A DNA stretch of 64,000 bases, taken from the NCBI GenBank assembly GCA_002342035.1, contig DDPE01000063.1:1-64000 (forward strand), in the 5' to 3' direction. Position 1 is the stretch's first letter. The number at the start of each line of letters is the position of its first letter. Source of the DNA: Asticcacaulis sp. UBA2476 (GTDB taxonomy: Bacteria > Pseudomonadota > Alphaproteobacteria > Caulobacterales > Caulobacteraceae). Both the position numbers and the translations under genes were made by a program. Positions 33,130-42,527 of the stretch are shown here, piece by piece. The notes beneath the pieces are model-generated. The model was not told the DNA's origin, did no database searches, and saw only the letters and a program-made list of their open reading frames with translations.

Positions 33130-34290
33130 CTAGGCAGCATTTCTAAGCGCACCGCGCATTTTGCCTTTAATAAAGTTCAATAGGCCGAAGGAAAGATATG
33201 GCGATACACTATTTCCGATCATGCGGAAACTGTGCCACTTTGCAGGGTGGAACATAAACCAATCAGGAAAACCCTGAAGACGGGCCGCTTCGCGTACAGT
33301 AATTACTCGTCCTTCTGTGGGGTGAATCGGACGAACCGCTTGGTGGCTACCTTTTTCTGAACCAGTTCCAGCCCTCAGCGTCGGGCAGAATCCTTCCCAC
33401 TTGAGTTTTGGTGACTTACTCACTTTGCAAGATGTTCCCGGTTCGAGATCGAGGTACCGAGCCGACACCTTTGGGTCATGAACCGTATTGAAGAGCCCCG
33501 ATACAAGGTGAAGAGCCCGCTTATCCCGCGCTAGAGGGCTACCAAGCCCTTCCGGCGGCATCGCTCTAGCAGCAAGAGCATACGGACTCGGGTTCTTTCT
33601 AAGATCGAATTTACGCCAACCATAATCGGCCCCACCAACCGATATGTGGCTGTCCAATGGTGGCGGTAGATCGGAAATTGCGTCGCGAACTGTGGCTTGA
33701 GTGGCGCGAATAGCTTCGATATCTCCCTTTGTAAAGACATCAAACGAGTTCGGGTCATACCCGATGACAATCACACGTTGCCGACTGGTCGCCGCACCCA
33801 AATCGGATGCCTTTACGACCACCGGGCCCACGATCGTGTAAAAGTCCGAAACGATAGCGATCTGCTTTTCGAGTTTTTCGCGCATCGGGCCGAATAGCAA
33901 TCCGGGCACATTTTCCATAACGAAAAATTTCGGTCGAATGTGCATGACCTGTTTGAAGAAATGGCCAATCAGTTCGTTCCGGGGGTCGTTCTCGTCTCGA
34001 CGCCCCATCGCGCTAAAACCCTGGCATGGGGGGCCCCCGATTATACCCGTAATATCCTGGCTCTTGGCCGCGGCAAGTAGTTCCTCGCCAGAGGTATTAG
34101 CAAGGTCCAGATTACGGAGATTAGTGTTAGGGAAATTCAATTTGTATGCCGATGACAGGATAGGATCGATGTCAACAGACAGGACGCTTTTGAAGCCAGC
34201 TTGTGTCGCGCCGAGGCTGAAGCCGCCGCAGCCGCAGAACAGATCTATGATATTTAAGGTTTGTGGCTCGGACATTCCGTTGGAGTACAT
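33130..34290 (-). CDS. DNA (cytosine-5) methyltransferase, second
   Basis: 386 residues; an ATG 15 bases inside (MSEPQTLN) is an equally good start. C5-methylase motifs: I IIDLFCGCGGFSLGATQAGF, IV with catalytic Cys in IIGGPPCQGFSAMGRRDE, VI FFVMENVPGLL, VIII ATSRQRVIVIGY, X RMIGNSVSPYLSFGLL. It is a different subfamily from the HTH-Dcm enzyme and has no attached HTH. It converges on the GHKL pair. A cognate nuclease is not adjacent in an obvious operon. The large protein at 35357-37093 is a candidate. Confidence 0.9.
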   Translation of the reverse strand: MYSNGMSEPQTLNIIDLFCGCGGFSLGATQAGFKSVLSVDIDPILSSAYKLNFPNTNLRNLDLANTSGEELLAAAKSQDITGIIGGPPCQGFSAMGRRDENDPRNELIGHFFKQVMHIRPKFFVMENVPGLLFGPMREKLEKQIAIVSDFYTIVGPVVVKASDLGAATSRQRVIVIGYDPNSFDVFTKGDIEAIRATQATVRDAISDLPPPLDSHISVGGADYGWRKFDLRKNPSPYALAARAMPPEGLGSPLARDKRALHLVSGLFNTVHDPKVSARYLDLEPGTSCKVSKSPKLKWEGFCPTLRAGTGSEKGSHQAVRPIHPTEGRVITVREAARLQGFPDWFMFHPAKWHSFRMIGNSVSPYLSFGLLNFIKGKMRGALRNAA

Positions 34291-34470
34291 GCCTTCCGCG
34301 TCACGCGCGACCGTGCGCCGCTAATAAAATTGAATAGTTGCACAAGAATCACACCCTCCCATCGTGTCACAACGAATGACAAACAAAAATAGAGAACTAC
34401 AACGCATAGTGCTAATTCTTACAGTCAGAATTATTGACCACGGCACCGTACAGGCCGAAAGGGGCATAAA

Positions 34471-35196
34471 TTGGGATGTACAATATGCGGCGAGCCACGC
34501 ACCGTGAAATCCCATATATTGCCTCGGGCCATATTCCACCTGATGAAGAGACCAGGAAAGACTGTTATCGGGAACTTCAGAGACGGCCCGGGTTACAAGA
34601 TTTTGCAATCGGGCTATTGGGACGACAACATTCTTTGCGACAAGCACGAAGCCCTACTCGGCTCCGCTGACAAATATGGCATCGAATTCTGCCGGCAATT
34701 CGTGGATCACAGGAAGAACTCTGACGGCGAAGTGGACATTCCGAACCCCCACCCTTCCCAGTTGGTCGATTTTGCGTCTGCATGTGTATGGCGAATGGCG
34801 GTCTCTCGGACATCCGGGGCCCCAGCCATGTGGCTCGGACCCTACGCGCAAAAATTAGCCGATAGACTCTACGGAAACGGCGATTTCGAGCCTTCTCTGC
34901 TAATATCTCGACATGGGCTGCACTTGGAAAGTGGCAAGGAACACAATATCGGAACACTGCCGTACCGATATTTCGAGCAAGGTCTGAGGTTTTGGCGGTT
35001 TATATGCACGGGCTTGGTCTTCGATTTGAAACTCGACAATCGACCAGCGCCACCGGCTTTAGCGATTTTCGCTGTAAACGACGCGGACAAGGTATATTTG
35101 CATCCTGACCTTCCACAATCCATTTTGAACGTTCCTGGCCTTGCCTCAGCACACGCCCAGATGACCGCGCCAAGAGAACGATATAAGCGTGGTTGA
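34471..35196 (+). CDS. CxxC/SHILP zinc protein, HNH-like, defence-associated
   Basis: 241 residues from TTG with AAAGGGG 6 nt upstream. The start CTICGEPRTVKSHILPRAIF followed by ILCDKHEALLGSADKYG gives a CxxC, a KSHILP motif and CxxxH-type residues, an arrangement seen in HNH/zinc-finger-like proteins of defence islands. The rest (about 80-230) is an uncharacterised alpha-rich domain ending in APRERYKRG. It lies between the divergent cytosine methyltransferase and the convergent nuclease-like gene. Whether it is a nuclease is uncertain. Confidence 0.6.
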   Translation: MGCTICGEPRTVKSHILPRAIFHLMKRPGKTVIGNFRDGPGYKILQSGYWDDNILCDKHEALLGSADKYGIEFCRQFVDHRKNSDGEVDIPNPHPSQLVDFASACVWRMAVSRTSGAPAMWLGPYAQKLADRLYGNGDFEPSLLISRHGLHLESGKEHNIGTLPYRYFEQGLRFWRFICTGLVFDLKLDNRPAPPALAIFAVNDADKVYLHPDLPQSILNVPGLASAHAQMTAPRERYKRG

Positions 35197-35356
35197 TACG
35201 CCAAGTAAAAGGCCGAACCGGCGATTAAATTCAAGCGAGCAGCAAACATGAGGACTAAAGCACCGGGAAGCAATCGGAATCGCCTCGACGCCTGGGACCT
35301 CCGAGGAGACGTGCACAGCAGGCAAGCTGCAATAGGTATGGCCAATTTTTAGTGAC

Positions 35357-37093
35357 TTAAGCGAATGCGTCGTCATCCGGCTCACTCGTCGGATTTATAA
35401 CAAGAGCCAGAGTACCAACCGGGAACATTGTGCTCTCCGTTTTATTTCGTTCCCTTGTGCGAACAATTGCTCTTTGCAGCTCGCGGGCAAGCTGCGACAT
35501 TGACTTTCTTGGACCTTCCACCCTCGCCCGCTTAAAGTGGGCCCAGTCCGACCAAACCGCGCGCGTGTCTCTGAGGGAATAGCCGGAATAGTGCGCATGG
35601 TAGCGACCAAGGACAAAGAGCTGGACAGACGGAGTGCCCGAGGCTTCAAAACCTAGTCGTTTCGCAAGCTCGGTAGAACCGTTCTCTTGGAGCCAACTAG
35701 TTACACGCTCGATCCATTTGTTGCACTCGTCTTGGAAATTCTTCGCGGTGCTGCGTCGTCCCCGCTGGTCGGCGCCAACCGGAAATTGCCACTTGAGTTG
35801 AAATATTGCGAGCTCGTTGGCAGACGTGTCTAACACGGCAAAGTCGAGGTCGGTCAACACCTTTCCATTCCTCTTGAGCTTCAGGTTCTGCCCATGGGTT
35901 TGCCATCGGGAATGCTGGTACAGGCTCTTTAGCTCCTCGATCCATCGTTGCTCGCGAGTATTGGCAACGCGAAACCAATCACCTTCGTGGCGGGACCGAA
36001 GTTCCCTCATTAGAAATAGGAACGGATTAATGTCGATGCCAAAGACCGGACGAATGAGGGTGTTGGCCGATGCCTGGATCAAGGGAGGCCATGCCGTGTC
36101 ATCCTCTGCGGTATGTAAATCGAGGTTTGAACCGGAAAGCGTGAAGTACGTCATGATCTCAGCAACTTCGCCCGCATCGGCATCGAGGTGCCGGGCAACC
36201 GAGTCTAGGTATTCGCTACGGTGCGCAAAAGTCGTGAGCAAATTTCGGAGGTCTGCCAAGGGATGCCGCGCCTTAAGTATTGCTGCGTTGGCTATCTGAT
36301 GTTGCGACTTGGCAGACAAGACCGTAAGGACATCGACGTAGCTAGAGAATGGCCTCCCGCCTATACGTTCGTCGTACCCGATCATGTCCTGCGAATGGAT
36401 GCGCCTAAGGTAAAGCCGCGCCCACTCCTGGAAATGGGTGTCGATCTCAGGGGGGGTATAGCTTTCTGGCAGCCATCCATTGACCAGCCGGACACTCTGG
36501 TCGAGACGTTTCTCAAGCCGGCGATGCTTCTTCTCGAGCTTCGACTCTTCCGCGCGGTCTTGAGCCGTCTGCCGGGCGCTCGACCAGCGAAGCCCGGCAT
36601 GTCCTATCCTTTCCTCAAAATAGGAGTCACCGACAGCCTTCAGCACAAGGATGTCGGTCATATTGGCAGCTTCGCCATCCTCGGGATACGGGCGCACCTT
36701 GCAAGAAAGCACCCCGTCCCGAACTGCGCTCGCTAACATCGCAGCCCGCGTCCTGATCCCGCAGTGGAAAATAAAATCGTCAGCGGCAACCTGCCGCCGC
36801 TCGGTTGAGGGAAAATTGTAGAAAGGCTCTTCTCTCATCTCCCTCGGAATTATTGACCGAAGCGCACGATTGATGCCCCACGTCGACAAGGCACGGAAAG
36901 TGTTGTCAGTCGCCGAAACCCGGCGGCTGGGCTCCATGAGATCGCGGCAGAAAAAATCGTCGAGCGCTCGCACCGTCTCGTAAGTCAAGATTTCCGAAGG
37001 CTTGCAGTATGACTGCAGATACGTGTCCTCCGCTTTGATGGCCTGCTCTAGCTTCTCCCATCCGGGCTGGCCGACATCGCTTAGTTCGATCAT
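35357..37093 (-). CDS. Large hypothetical protein with PD-(D/E)XK-like C-terminal domain
   Basis: 578 residues from the ATG at 37093 (CAGGG upstream); an in-frame start 39 bases earlier is rejected. The first about 400 residues are helical, with coiled-coil-like charge around AEESKLEKKHRRLEKRLDQSV, and are not recognised. Near residue 430 the pattern VLTDLDFAVLDTSANELAIFQLKWQF gives a D-Xn-E/Q-x-K nuclease core of the kind found in restriction enzymes, preceded by NLKLKRNGK. It sits at the right end of the defence island and is probably an effector nuclease. Family is not identified. Confidence 0.65.
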   Translation of the reverse strand: MIELSDVGQPGWEKLEQAIKAEDTYLQSYCKPSEILTYETVRALDDFFCRDLMEPSRRVSATDNTFRALSTWGINRALRSIIPREMREEPFYNFPSTERRQVAADDFIFHCGIRTRAAMLASAVRDGVLSCKVRPYPEDGEAANMTDILVLKAVGDSYFEERIGHAGLRWSSARQTAQDRAEESKLEKKHRRLEKRLDQSVRLVNGWLPESYTPPEIDTHFQEWARLYLRRIHSQDMIGYDERIGGRPFSSYVDVLTVLSAKSQHQIANAAILKARHPLADLRNLLTTFAHRSEYLDSVARHLDADAGEVAEIMTYFTLSGSNLDLHTAEDDTAWPPLIQASANTLIRPVFGIDINPFLFLMRELRSRHEGDWFRVANTREQRWIEELKSLYQHSRWQTHGQNLKLKRNGKVLTDLDFAVLDTSANELAIFQLKWQFPVGADQRGRRSTAKNFQDECNKWIERVTSWLQENGSTELAKRLGFEASGTPSVQLFVLGRYHAHYSGYSLRDTRAVWSDWAHFKRARVEGPRKSMSQLARELQRAIVRTRERNKTESTMFPVGTLALVINPTSEPDDDAFA

Positions 37094-37471
37094 GCGCCCT
37101 GCCCCAACAACAACTGCACCATGCCTACCCAAACGGCGGCCTTGTCGCCCACGTCTGTAATGGCTCGTATAGCCAGTAACTTATGCACACTCAAAATTCT
37201 TAACAGTTCTTCAGACGCCATTACAGAGCATAAACGCTACGAGGCAATCTCAAAGTGCATCCGCGATTATGGGGCCAACAAACCGCATTGAGCCGGCAAA
37301 GGAGGACATAAGTATTAAAAACACACAAGACGCACCACGCAAACCGGTTGCAGATGATTTTCCAGGAACATAGCCCAATAGCTATTGGACAGACTGGCAT
37401 TGCCACACAGCCATCGCGCACGTCGGCATTATAATACCAAATTAATCGCCGTCGTGGCGTCGTGTACACGC
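37094..37471. other. Right-end non-coding stretch of the element
   Basis: No gene seen. CCAATAGCTATTGG at 37375-37388 is a perfect 14-base palindrome. This stretch adjoins the truncated chromosomal gene and may hold the attachment site and terminal sequences. Confidence 0.4.
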
Positions 37472-37837
37472 TCAAATACGCTCTGATATCAGCGACTTAC
37501 TTTTTCTCACTGCACTCAAATTGCACACGAAACCTGATAAATATTTGAATTTATTCAGGATGCTGTCCAGTCCATCATTGCAGTTTTCGATGGCATCGTC
37601 CGGCCCGTCATTGGCGCCCCAGCGTTCAAAGCACTGGAAATAGCCGCGTTCATCGAAATAACGGTTGTAGAAAACTTCCACCGCCTCGCTCTGAACCCGT
37701 AGTGCCTCACGTTGCAGCAAGGCCCACTCTGGCGGGGTCATAGGGGTGGTGATGCTGTGGGCCGCCGCCCGTGTGACGGGCAAGGTGGTGAAGGCGGCCG
37801 CAGCGGTGGCACTCAGCAGGAAATGACGACGGTTCAT
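37472..37837 (-). pseudogene. Truncated Tat-signal protein at the element junction
   Basis: From the ATG at 37837 (GGGAG upstream) the frame begins MNRRHFLLSATAAAAFTTLP, a twin-arginine signal, then continues with WALLQREALRVQSEAVEVFY and YFQCFERWGANDGPDDAIENCND. That block is recalled as part of a much larger conserved secreted protein in carbohydrate-use loci. After CND (about 37,560) the frame runs about 30 unrelated residues (GLDSILNKFKYLSG...) to a stop. The gene lost its 3' portion, most simply by insertion of the neighbouring element. It follows the MFS gene by 14 bases, so it belonged to the sugar-acid operon. Confidence 0.6.
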
Positions 37838-37851
37838 ACGCACTCCCGCTC

Positions 37852-39201
37852 TCACGACATCTTCAGACGTTCGATCTTACCCGTAATCAGCCCGAATGCC
37901 ACCATGGTGACGAGGCAGTGAAGACCGACATAGATCAGCGCGCCATCAAACGATCCCGTCGCCGCCACGATATAGCCGATAACGATGGGGGTAATGATCC
38001 CTGCCGTATTGCCGAACATGTTAAACACCCCGCCCGCCAGCCCGATATATTCGCGGGGTGCTACATCCGACACCACCGCCCAGCCCAGAGACGCCACGCC
38101 CTTACCAAAGAACGCGACCGCCATCAGGGTGATGATCAGCCATTCCTGATCGACATAGGCGCAGGCGATAATGGACAGAGCCAAAGTCATGCCAATGAAG
38201 ATCGGAGTCTTGCGCGAGGCGCTGACATTGCCGGATTTCTTAAGCAGATAGTCCGACAGGAACCCGCCGACCAGCCCGCCAATAAACCCGCACAGGGCCG
38301 GTGCCGCCGCCGCAAAGCCCGCCTGCATGATGTTCAGGCCGCGCTCTTTGACCAGATAAATCGGAAACCACGTCACGAAGAAATAGGTCAGCACATTGAT
38401 GCAATATTGCGCCAGATAGATCCCCAGCAGCATCCGGTTGGTCAAAAGCACCTTAAGGCGCGCGAAGCTGAACCCCGCCTTATCACCTTTCGCCTTGGCC
38501 TCCATAGTCACGGCGCCACCCTCTTTCATGATCGCCAGTTCACCGGCATTGACCATCGGGTGCTTTTCCGGGCTCTGCACGAATTTGGCAAAGGCAAACG
38601 CCGCCACCAGCCCCAGCGCCCCCATGACATAAAACACAGACCGCCAGCCAAAATCATGCACCAGCCATGACATCAGCGGCGCAAAGGCCACCAGGGCGAA
38701 ATATTGCGCCGAGTTAAAGATGGCCGACGCTGTGCCGCGCTCAGACGCCGGAAACCACGCCGCCACGATGCGGGCATTGCCGGGAAAGGACGGCGCTTCG
38801 GCAAGCCCCACCAGAAACCGCAACACAAACAACGAGCCGATGATCGACAATCCGCCGATCAGCCCGACAAAGCCCTGAAAGGCCGTGAATATTGACCACA
38901 GCGCGATGGCCCCGACATAGACGCGCTTGACGCCAAATCGATCCAGCAAGGCCCCGCCGGGGATTTGTGCGGCCACATAGGCCCAGCCGAACGCCGACAG
39001 AATAAAGCCCATATCGACCGGCGACAGCCCTAACGCCTCAGACGCCGACGCCCCCGCAATCGAAAAGGTCGATCGGTCGGCATAGTTAATGGTGGTGATG
39101 ATAAATAGAAACGCAATCAGCCAGTAACGGACATGCGTCGGTTTTGTGGTCGCGGCGGCATGGCTTTGCGCCTGCGTATCGCGGGTGATATCCTGGGACA
39201 T
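37852..39201 (-). CDS. MFS transporter, anion:cation symporter type (sugar-acid uptake)
   Basis: 449 residues with about 12 predicted membrane segments. It begins ..THVRYWLIAFLFIITTINYADRSTFSIAGA, typical of the ACS family (hexuronate, glucarate and galactonate transporters); INYADR and GWAYVAAQIPGGALLDRFG are characteristic. Inner-membrane proton symporter. It is divergent from the KdgD-like dehydratase gene across a 262-base gap, fitting uptake of uronate or aldarate substrates. Confidence 0.85.
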   Translation of the reverse strand: MSQDITRDTQAQSHAAATTKPTHVRYWLIAFLFIITTINYADRSTFSIAGASASEALGLSPVDMGFILSAFGWAYVAAQIPGGALLDRFGVKRVYVGAIALWSIFTAFQGFVGLIGGLSIIGSLFVLRFLVGLAEAPSFPGNARIVAAWFPASERGTASAIFNSAQYFALVAFAPLMSWLVHDFGWRSVFYVMGALGLVAAFAFAKFVQSPEKHPMVNAGELAIMKEGGAVTMEAKAKGDKAGFSFARLKVLLTNRMLLGIYLAQYCINVLTYFFVTWFPIYLVKERGLNIMQAGFAAAAPALCGFIGGLVGGFLSDYLLKKSGNVSASRKTPIFIGMTLALSIIACAYVDQEWLIITLMAVAFFGKGVASLGWAVVSDVAPREYIGLAGGVFNMFGNTAGIITPIVIGYIVAATGSFDGALIYVGLHCLVTMVAFGLITGKIERLKMS

Positions 39202-39463
39202 GGTTTGCTCACTGTATTCATACTGGCCGTGTATCGCTGAGGGCGATCCGAACCCTTTGTTGATGACAGTAAGACATAATTTTTGGGCCTTGGGGAGCGT
39301 TTGATTGCGTCATTCATTGCGTTCGACGCATTGATCGATACCGCCTTTGGCTTGGACGGCCGCGCGGCCGACCATTAGCGTTGAGGTGACCGGGTAATGC
39401 GTCAGGCATAGGTGTCCTGTGCCTGCATTCCCCCAATAATTTCAGTAAACATGGAGGCCGGTA

Positions 39464-40402
39464 ATGGCAGGCATCAGCCCAAAGGAAATGGCGCAGACGA
39501 TCGGGACGGGGTTGCTGTCCTTTCCGGTGACTCACTTTGATGCGGATAACAAATTCAATGAGGCCCCCTACCGCGATCATTGCGCGTGGATGCTGGAAAA
39601 GCCGCTGGCCGGATTGTTTGCGGCGGGCGGTACCGGTGAGTTCTTCTCGCTCAGCCTGACCGAAGTGCGCAATGTCGTGGCCGCTGCCGTCGATGAGGCC
39701 AAGGGCAAGGTGCCGGTCGTGGCCGGTTGCGGCTATGGCACGCAGATCGCCGTTGAACTGGCCCAATCGGCTGAACAAAGCGGCGCGGACGGTATTTTGC
39801 TGCTGCCGCCCTATCTGATCAGCGGCAAGCAGGACGGCTTTGAAGCCCACATTGATGCGGTCTGCAAATCGACCAAACTCGGCGTCATCGTCTATAACCG
39901 CGACAATGGCATCATCGAAGACGAAGCTTTGGCGCGACTGTGTGACCGCAACCCCAATCTGGTGGGTTACAAAGACGGGGTTGGCGACATTGAGCTGATG
40001 ACGCGCATCTATACCCGCATGGGCGATCGCCTGACCTATATCGGCGGCCTGCCGACGGCGGAAACCTTTGCCGCACCTTATCTCAAGCTGGGTGTCACCA
40101 CCTATTCGTCGGCCATTTTCAACTTCCTGCCCGACTGGGCGCTGGGCTTTTATAACGCTGTGCGCGCCGAAGATCAGGCGGCGGTTCTGGCGGGCTTGCG
40201 CGATTTTGTCATGCCCTACATCGCCCTGCGCAACAAAGGTAAGGGCTATGCGGTCTCGATCGTCAAGGCCGGCATGACCGCCATTGGCCGCCCGGCAGGA
40301 CCGGTGCGCACGCCGCTCAGCGATCTGGATGAGGCCGAAATGGCCGAACTGACCGCCCTGATTGCACGGGTACAGCCTTCCGCGCTTAAGAGCGCCGCCT
40401 GA
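39464..40402 (+). CDS. kdgD: 5-dehydro-4-deoxyglucarate dehydratase (KdgD-like, DHDPS superfamily)
   Basis: 312 residues, TIM-barrel aldolase/dehydratase family. The Schiff-base Lys lies in LVGYKDGVGDIE and the family Tyr in GVIVYNRDNG; GLFAAGGTGEFFSLSLTE is the substrate-carboxylate loop. It converts 5-keto-4-deoxyglucarate to 2,5-dioxopentanoate, feeding 2-oxoglutarate in the oxidative uronate pathway. A GGAGG ribosome site precedes the ATG. Its stop overlaps the next start (TGATG). Confidence 0.85.
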   Translation: MAGISPKEMAQTIGTGLLSFPVTHFDADNKFNEAPYRDHCAWMLEKPLAGLFAAGGTGEFFSLSLTEVRNVVAAAVDEAKGKVPVVAGCGYGTQIAVELAQSAEQSGADGILLLPPYLISGKQDGFEAHIDAVCKSTKLGVIVYNRDNGIIEDEALARLCDRNPNLVGYKDGVGDIELMTRIYTRMGDRLTYIGGLPTAETFAAPYLKLGVTTYSSAIFNFLPDWALGFYNAVRAEDQAAVLAGLRDFVMPYIALRNKGKGYAVSIVKAGMTAIGRPAGPVRTPLSDLDEAEMAELTALIARVQPSALKSAA

Positions 40403-42006
40403 TGCAACTGCCGCGCCGCCAGATTATCGGAGGCGCGGTCGCCCTCGGTGCGGCCACCGCCTGCGGACAGGCAAGATCGGCCTCCCCTACCCTGCCGATC
40501 GCCCCTACCCGGTTCGGACGGTTGCGTGGCCGCACCGAGCGCAACATTCATGTCTTCAAAGGCATACGCTATGGGGCCGACACAGCCCCCTATCGTTTTC
40601 AGCCGCCCCGCCCGCCCCAGCCGTGGAAGGGTGTGCTTGATGCGTTTGACTATGGCCCGGCCTGCCCCCAGCGCAATGCCAAGGGTGCGGTCAGCGAAGA
40701 TTGCCTGTTCCTCAATATCTGGACACCGGCCCTGAACGATGGCGCGGGCAAACGTCCGGTGCTGGTCTATCTGCACGGCGGGGCCCACGCCTCCGGTGAC
40801 GGATCATCCCCGCTTTATGATGGCGTCAATCTGGCCTCACGCGGCGATGTGGTGGTCATTACGCTTAACCACCGCCTCAATGTGTTTGGCTATGGCTATT
40901 TTGCGCGTTTAGGGGCCGCGGTCGGGGACGATGATTTCGACTATTCCGGCAATGTCGGCCACCTTGATATCATTCAGGCGCTCACATGGGTGCGTGATAA
41001 TATCGCTGAATTTGGCGGCGATCCGTCGAACGTGACCCTGTTCGGGCAATCGGGCGGCGGCGGTAAGATTGTAGGCCTGATGGCCATGCGCGCCGCTGAC
41101 GGGCTCTACCGTCAGTGCCTGACCATGAGCGGCCAACATGTCACTGCGTCGGCCCCGCTCAATGCCACCCGCCGTGCCAAGGCCTATCTGAAAACGCTTA
41201 ATCTGACGCCGGATCAGGTGTCGCAACTGAAAACCGTTCCGGTTGATGCGCTGGTCGCTGCCCTCAATACGCCCGATCCGATTGCGGCGCGCGATAAGGT
41301 GCTGTTTGCCGCCACGCTCGATTTCAAAACCCTGTATCGCCATCCGTTTTACCCCGATGCGCCGGATGAAACCGCGCAGGTACCGCTGATCATCGGCAAT
41401 ACCCGGCATGAAACGGCCGCCTTCATGCGCGACACCATGATCGCCAACGACACGACCTGGGAGACCCTGCCGGAGCGTCTGGAGAAGGAAATGCTGGTCG
41501 ATATGTCGCCGGAATATGTCATCGCCCATTACCGGCAATGGTATCCGCACATGACCCCGACCGAGGTATTACGCGCCGCCGCCACCGCCGGCCGAAGCTG
41601 GCGACCGCACCTCATTCAGGCCGAAGCCCGCGGTGCCAAATCGACCCCGACCTGGATGTATCAGCTTGATTTCGGCTCGCCCCTGCATGGCGGCAGACTG
41701 GGGGCCTATCATGGCTATGATATCGGGCTGATCTTCGACAATATCCATGTGCCGGAAGCCAATGTCGGCACGACGCCGGAGCAACGGGCCGCCGCTCAAA
41801 AGGTCGCCGATATCTTAAGCACTATGCTCATCCAGTTCGCCCGCACCGGCGACCCGCAGAATGCCCTGATCCCCGACTGGCCACGCTATGAACTGACCCA
41901 ACGCGCCACCCTGATCGTCGATCAAACACCGCGCATCGACAACGACCCGCGCGCCCAGGAACGGCGGCTGTTTGCCACCGTCCCCTATATAAAACCGGGC
42001 ACATAA
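40402..42006 (+). CDS. Type-B carboxylesterase/lipase, exported
   Basis: 534 residues. N-terminal twin-arginine-like leader (PRRQIIGGAVALGAATACG). Carboxylesterase motifs: SEDCLFLNIWTP, oxyanion loop VYLHGGAH, nucleophile Ser in LFGQSGGGGKI, an acidic residue and a C-terminal His in GAYHGYDIGLIF. Overlap with the KdgD stop indicates co-expression; it may remove acyl groups from plant-polymer-derived substrates. Substrate is inferred only from context. Confidence 0.82.
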   Translation: MQLPRRQIIGGAVALGAATACGQARSASPTLPIAPTRFGRLRGRTERNIHVFKGIRYGADTAPYRFQPPRPPQPWKGVLDAFDYGPACPQRNAKGAVSEDCLFLNIWTPALNDGAGKRPVLVYLHGGAHASGDGSSPLYDGVNLASRGDVVVITLNHRLNVFGYGYFARLGAAVGDDDFDYSGNVGHLDIIQALTWVRDNIAEFGGDPSNVTLFGQSGGGGKIVGLMAMRAADGLYRQCLTMSGQHVTASAPLNATRRAKAYLKTLNLTPDQVSQLKTVPVDALVAALNTPDPIAARDKVLFAATLDFKTLYRHPFYPDAPDETAQVPLIIGNTRHETAAFMRDTMIANDTTWETLPERLEKEMLVDMSPEYVIAHYRQWYPHMTPTEVLRAAATAGRSWRPHLIQAEARGAKSTPTWMYQLDFGSPLHGGRLGAYHGYDIGLIFDNIHVPEANVGTTPEQRAAAQKVADILSTMLIQFARTGDPQNALIPDWPRYELTQRATLIVDQTPRIDNDPRAQERRLFATVPYIKPGT

Positions 42007-42016
42007 CAGTATAAAA

Positions 42017-42442
42017 TTACTTCGTCCGTTCAGCCAGCGGGTAAGAGATAATCAACGTCAGTGGCTCCGTGCCCATCTGCTTGATGCCAACATTCGCGCC
42101 TGTATAAAGATAGGCCGCCATGCCCGCGGTCAGGGTTTTCGTCTCCCCATCAGAGGTGACCTCACCGGTGCCGGACAGCACATAATAAACTTCATCGTGA
42201 TTGATCGGGTGCAGACCAATGGCCGAGCCGACATGCAGGATGCGCTTACGGAATTCCATGGTCCGCTTCGGGGCCTGATCGCTGATGCGGTATGAGGTGC
42301 TGAGACCGATCTTGCCGTGGGGATTGGGCTCGACCTTTTCGATCTGCGCCTCATCGACCACCACCATGGGCGGCAGTTCACCCGCGTGAGCTGTACCCGT
42401 CGCCAGCACGCCCAGACATGCCATAATGATAAGATTGCGCAT
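42017..42442 (-). CDS. Secreted cupin-domain protein
   Basis: 141 residues from the ATG at 42442 (AGAGG upstream). Signal peptide NLIIMACLGVLATGTAHA, then a single cupin barrel with GLHPINHDEVYYVLSGTGEV and ending LTLIISYPLAE. Probably binds metal through the His/Glu set in that first motif. Convergent with the esterase gene; plausible role in sugar-acid or polymer breakdown outside the cytoplasm. Confidence 0.75.
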   Translation of the reverse strand: MRNLIIMACLGVLATGTAHAGELPPMVVVDEAQIEKVEPNPHGKIGLSTSYRISDQAPKRTMEFRKRILHVGSAIGLHPINHDEVYYVLSGTGEVTSDGETKTLTAGMAAYLYTGANVGIKQMGTEPLTLIISYPLAERTK

Positions 42443-42527
42443 GAAACCTCTCCCTGTTGTGAACCCCACTATAGGAGATTTATCGCCCAAAACCGATACG
42501 GTTCCAGCATGGATTCATTCGGATTTG

